From Clostridia bacterium (GTDB taxonomy: Bacteria; Bacillota; Clostridia; Oscillospirales; Acutalibacteraceae), in the NCBI GenBank assembly GCA_017430145.1, contig JAFRNP010000152.1, positions 1-35,217 of the forward strand: DNA of 35,217 nucleotides, in the 5' to 3' direction. Position numbers and translations under genes: made by a program. The notes beneath the pieces are model-generated. The model saw nothing but the letters and a program-made list of their open reading frames with translations, did not search any database and was not told the DNA's origin. Shown here piece by piece: positions 32,604 to 35,217 of the stretch. The first letter of the stretch is position 1, and each line of letters opens with the position of its first letter.

Positions 32604-32957
32604 TTGTTTTTCAGAAAAAGCACCGTAAAACGGTTGGCGCGGTTCGTGCTTTTGTTGTCCCTTCTGTCTTTTTCGGGCTGCGCTTCTGAAAAAGAGAACC
32701 GTAATAAAATGTCTGAGAATATGTCTGCGTTGATGGATATGCTCGCCCGGGATCCCGATCTGTGTAAAAAGTATTACGCCCGGGTGAAAAAAGAAGGGCT
32801 GTTCCCTTTGAAATACAGCAGGGAGTATACGGTTAAAAACGAAAAACCGGAGGATCCCTTTCTGAAAAAATGCAAAAAACGTATCAGCGCGTTGTCCTAT
32901 ACCCGGATAGGGTTCGGGCTGCTGCGCGTATTGTACGGATCGCATCTGTTGTCTTAA
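32604..32957 (+). CDS. Small lipoprotein of unknown function, possibly frameshifted
   Basis: The 117-residue product starts at TTG with a strong GGAGGG site 7 bases upstream. It has a basic start, a hydrophobic helix and a lipobox LSFSGC, so it is probably a lipoprotein anchored on the outer face of the membrane. The rest is charged and helical, and the family is not recognised. An overlapping frame (32870-33103) in the -1 register continues with coding-like composition for about 50 residues beyond this stop. A one-base indel in or after the A runs at 32865-32879 would give a 166-residue protein. The point of change is not clear, so the annotated end may be false. Confidence 0.6.
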   Translation: MFFRKSTVKRLARFVLLLSLLSFSGCASEKENRNKMSENMSALMDMLARDPDLCKKYYARVKKEGLFPLKYSREYTVKNEKPEDPFLKKCKKRISALSYTRIGFGLLRVLYGSHLLS

Positions 32958-33133
32958 CGGAAAAAGCCGAGATCGCGCGCCATTCGTTCGTACAGAAGCT
33001 GCTGATGCCGTTCACCGATCCGAAACAGTTCCTTGCGATAAGCAAAAATCTGAAGAAGAAGTATAAAATCAGGGCCAAACTGCATTTTCCTTTCCTGCCG
33101 TAAGGTCTGCCCGGCGAAAAAGCCCGAAAACAG

Positions 33134-33162
33134 TTGAAAACCCCGTGATTTTGTGTTATACT
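33134..33162 (+). promoter_or_regulatory. Promoter of the zinc-ribbon/SH3 protein gene
   Basis: TTGAAA (33134-33139) and TATACT (33157-33162) are 17 bases apart, about 32 bases before the start codon. Confidence 0.75.
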
Positions 33163-33194
33163 GATAACAATATATACGAAAGTGAGATCGCCTT

Positions 33195-34175
33195 ATGCAG
33201 GTCAGTCATTTTTGCGGGCATTGCGGACAGCCCTTGAACCCTGACGGCACTTGTCCGGTGTGTAACCCTGTGATCATACCCGGTCCTTACGACGGAAACG
33301 ACGGCGGGCGGAATAAACCCGTGCTGATCGCCGTTATTGTTTGCGGGATCCTGGCGGCGGTGTCCGTGGGCGTAACGGTGCTGCTGCTTATGACGAGGGA
33401 AAAGACCGCGGTCCTGCCGTCGCTTACGACGGTGCAGGCCGCGGCGGATCTGGGCGTCTCGCAAGAGGCAACGCTCCCCGCCGTTCAGACCACGGAAGCG
33501 CCCACCGCCCCTGCGGTGACGGCGTATTACGTTACCGAACAGCCGACGCAGGTGATCGTGACCGTCCCGGTTTACGTGACCGTGCCCGTAACGTCTCCGC
33601 CGGTGACTGCCCCGCCTGTCACCTCCGCCCCCAGACCTGTCCAGAGCTTTTCCTCCGGCAGCCACGTGATCGTGAATTCCAATACGCCTGCGCACGCGGG
33701 TCTGGTGGTCCGCGGCTCCCCGTCCTCCCAGGAGGGTTCCGCAAAGCTCGGCGTGATCCCGGAGGGAGAGGTGCTGATGGCGCTGGGCGAAACCAGCGGG
33801 CGGTACGTGAAGGTCCGCGTGTACCCCACGTCCTCCACCCGGTTTTACGAGGGCTGGGTCCTGGGCGAATATCTCTCGCTCACCACGCGCGAGTTTGAGA
33901 CCTTTGCGGCGCCCCTCTACGACGTTTCCGGCGGGGATTACAGTTCCTATTCCCCCAATGATTCCATAAGCTACACGACGCCCTCCCATGCGGGGGTGGT
34001 GATGCGCAGCGAAGCGACCTCTCTCTCCGAAAAGCTCGGCGTGTTGAAGGAAGGCGCGCCCGTTTACGCCTTCGGCGCCACCGACAACGGGTATGTGAAC
34101 GTCATCGCCTATCCCGGCACGGATCAGGCTTACGAGGGATGGATCCTCGAAATGTACCTGCAGAGCAGGCAGTGA
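33195..34175 (+). CDS. Zinc-ribbon membrane protein with two extracellular SH3-like domains
   Basis: The 326-residue protein has an N-terminal zinc ribbon (C7, C10, C20, C23 in CGHCG and CPVC). One membrane helix follows (about 43-66), then a Thr/Pro/Val-rich linker (70-150) and two SH3b-like repeats. Repeat 1 (about 155-235) contains HAGLVVRGSPSS and YEGWVLGEYLSL. Repeat 2 (about 252-325) contains HAGVVMRSEATS and YEGWILEMYLQ. The zinc ribbon would be cytosolic and the SH3 domains outside, where such domains often bind cell-wall peptides. No enzyme domain is present. The gene stands alone with its own promoter. Function is unknown, perhaps envelope sensing. Confidence 0.8.
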   Translation: MQVSHFCGHCGQPLNPDGTCPVCNPVIIPGPYDGNDGGRNKPVLIAVIVCGILAAVSVGVTVLLLMTREKTAVLPSLTTVQAAADLGVSQEATLPAVQTTEAPTAPAVTAYYVTEQPTQVIVTVPVYVTVPVTSPPVTAPPVTSAPRPVQSFSSGSHVIVNSNTPAHAGLVVRGSPSSQEGSAKLGVIPEGEVLMALGETSGRYVKVRVYPTSSTRFYEGWVLGEYLSLTTREFETFAAPLYDVSGGDYSSYSPNDSISYTTPSHAGVVMRSEATSLSEKLGVLKEGAPVYAFGATDNGYVNVIAYPGTDQAYEGWILEMYLQSRQ

Positions 34176-34246
34176 CGATCGTCAAAAGAGATAAAGTGAA
34201 AATGAAGCCGGATCCCGTTGATACTTTGTAGATTTTATACATTTTT

Positions 34247-34290
34247 CGGATATGCGCCGTCCGACCCGTGCGCATATCCGTTATATATAT
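34247..34290 (+). terminator. Probable terminator after the SH3 protein gene
   Basis: A perfect 11-bp stem CGGATATGCGC (34247-34257) pairs with 34270-34280 around a 12-base loop. The tail is TTATATATAT rather than a pure T run, so efficiency is uncertain. Confidence 0.6.
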
Positions 34291-34310
34291 AAAAAAATCA
34301 GGATCAGGGC

Positions 34311-34364
34311 TTGACAAACGAAAAATAATGTTGTATTATTATACGCAAATAATGAATATTCATT
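34311..34364 (+). promoter_or_regulatory. argG promoter with downstream palindrome
   Basis: TTGACA (34311-34316) and TATTAT (34334-34339) are 17 bases apart. The perfect palindrome AATGAATATTCATT (34351-34364) lies just after the expected transcription start. It contains TGAAT and ATTCA, the halves of ArgR/AhrC boxes, but without the usual 4-base centre, so ArgR binding is only a suggestion. Confidence 0.65.
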
Positions 34365-34380
34365 CATGGAGGCAATACAA

Positions 34381-35217
34381 ATGGATAAATCGAAAATCAA
34401 AAAGATCGTGCTTGCGTACTCCGGCGGACTTGATACGTCGATCATCATTCCTTGGCTGAAAGAAAATTATAACGATCCCGAGATCATCGCGGTGTCCGGC
34501 AACGTCGGGCAGGGCGGCGAACTGGACGGGCTGGAGGAAAAGGCGCTGAAGACCGGCGCTTCCAAGCTCTATATCGAGGACCTGACCAAGGAGTTCCTGG
34601 AGGATCACGTTTTCCCGTGCCTGCAGGCGGGCGCGAAATACGAGGGTTACCTGCTGGGTACCGCCTTTGCCCGCCCGCCGATCGCAAAGCGCATCGCCGA
34701 GATCGCGCTTAAAGAGGGCGCCGACGCCATCTGCCACGGCTGCACCGGCAAGGGCAACGACCAGGTCCGTTTTGAAATGGCGATCAAGGCCTTTGCGCCG
34801 AATATGCCCATCATTGCCCCGTGGCGCGAGTGGAGCATCAAAAGCCGTTCGGAAGAGATCGACTATGCCGAGGCGCACAACGTGCCGCTGAAGATCAGCC
34901 GCGAGACCAACTATTCCAAGGATAAAAACATCTGGCACCTGTCCCACGAGGGGCTGGATCTGGAGGACCCGTCTTTGGAGCCGCAGTACCGTAAGAAGGG
35001 CTTTCTGGAGATGAGCGTCTCGCCCGAGGATGCGCCCGATACGCCCACCTACGTGAAGATCCACTTTGAAAAGGGCGTGCCCACCGCGGTGGACGGCGAA
35101 ACGCTCGATGCGGTGGCGCTGGTCACAAAGCTGAACGCGCTGGGCGGCGCCAACGGTATCGGCCTTCTGGACCTCGTTGAGAACCGTCTTGTGGGCATGA
35201 AGTCCCACGGCGTCTAC
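34381..35217 (+). CDS. argG: Argininosuccinate synthase, N-terminal part (3' end outside window)
   Basis: ArgG joins citrulline and aspartate with ATP to form argininosuccinate, the penultimate arginine step. The 279 visible residues include the ATP pyrophosphatase loop AYSGGLDTS (12-20), [11 protein letters not shown] near 98, the substrate motif [15 protein letters not shown] near 119-133, and [19 protein letters not shown] near 178-196. GGAGG lies about 9 bases before ATG. The gene runs off the window edge. Confidence 0.96.
   Translation, partial: MDKSKIKKIVLAYSGGLDTSIIIPWLKENYNDPEIIAVSGNVGQGGELDGLEEKALKTGASKLYIEDLTKEFLEDHVFPCLQAGAKYEGYLLGTAFARPPIAKRIAEIALKEGADAICHGCTGKGNDQVRFEMAIKAFAPNMPIIAPWREWSIKSRSEEIDYAEAHNVPLKISRETNYSKDKNIWHLSHEGLDLEDPSLEPQYRKKGFLEMSVSPEDAPDTPTYVKIHFEKGVPTAVDGETLDAVALVTKLNALGGANGIGLLDLVENRLVGMKSHGVY

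Overview
The window looks like chromosomal DNA of a GC-rich Clostridia-type Firmicute (Bacillota), probably a gut-associated lineage related to Oscillospirales or Christensenellales. The signs are a short-form HisG that needs HisZ, a YerC/TrpR-like regulator at the head of the his operon, a VTC/DUF4956/CotH gene set, TSCPD and S23-type small proteins, strong Shine-Dalgarno sites and sigma-A-type promoters with 17-bp spacers. The lineage is an inference from gene content; no rRNA or other marker gene is present.

Layout. (1) 1-2503: the end of an iron-dependent alcohol dehydrogenase (+), a structured gap, and an AMP-dependent acyl-CoA-ligase-like gene (-). (2) 2770-10610: a compact histidine operon, yerC-hisZ-G-D-C-B-H-A-F-IE, with mostly overlapping stop/start codons. 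It is driven by a promoter carrying a trp-operator-like palindrome between -35 and -10. It encodes every step of the pathway except histidinol-phosphate phosphatase. (3) 10820-14712: a VTC-domain protein, a DUF4956 membrane protein and a CotH-like kinase with repeat-rich low-complexity inserts. (4) 14750-17226: a TSCPD protein and a C-terminally shortened MocR/PdxR-like regulator (-), divergent from a pyridoxamine/pyridoxal kinase (+).

(5) 17362-27041: a probable surface-glycan island. Two polytopic membrane proteins (-) diverge from a + strand operon of a family 2 glycosyltransferase, an FKP-like sugar kinase/nucleotidyltransferase and two tandem B12-binding radical SAM proteins. The first radical SAM copy carries a one-base frameshift in a T run. 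This is the least conventional part of the window and the best candidate for an undescribed pathway, namely radical modification of a kinase-activated sugar or its glycan.

(6) 27060-35217: a homodimeric-type ABC exporter (-) with a palindrome at its promoter, tRNA-Val(GAC), an S23/four-helix-bundle protein, a secreted DUF4838 protein, tRNA-Ser(GGA), a small lipoprotein, a zinc-ribbon/SH3 membrane protein and the start of argG. Two intergenic regions in this stretch (29631-29828 and 32149-32325) hold arrays of tiny GC-rich hairpins. A short conserved linker separates the hairpins and switches orientation along each array. These arrays do not match any standard repeat class.
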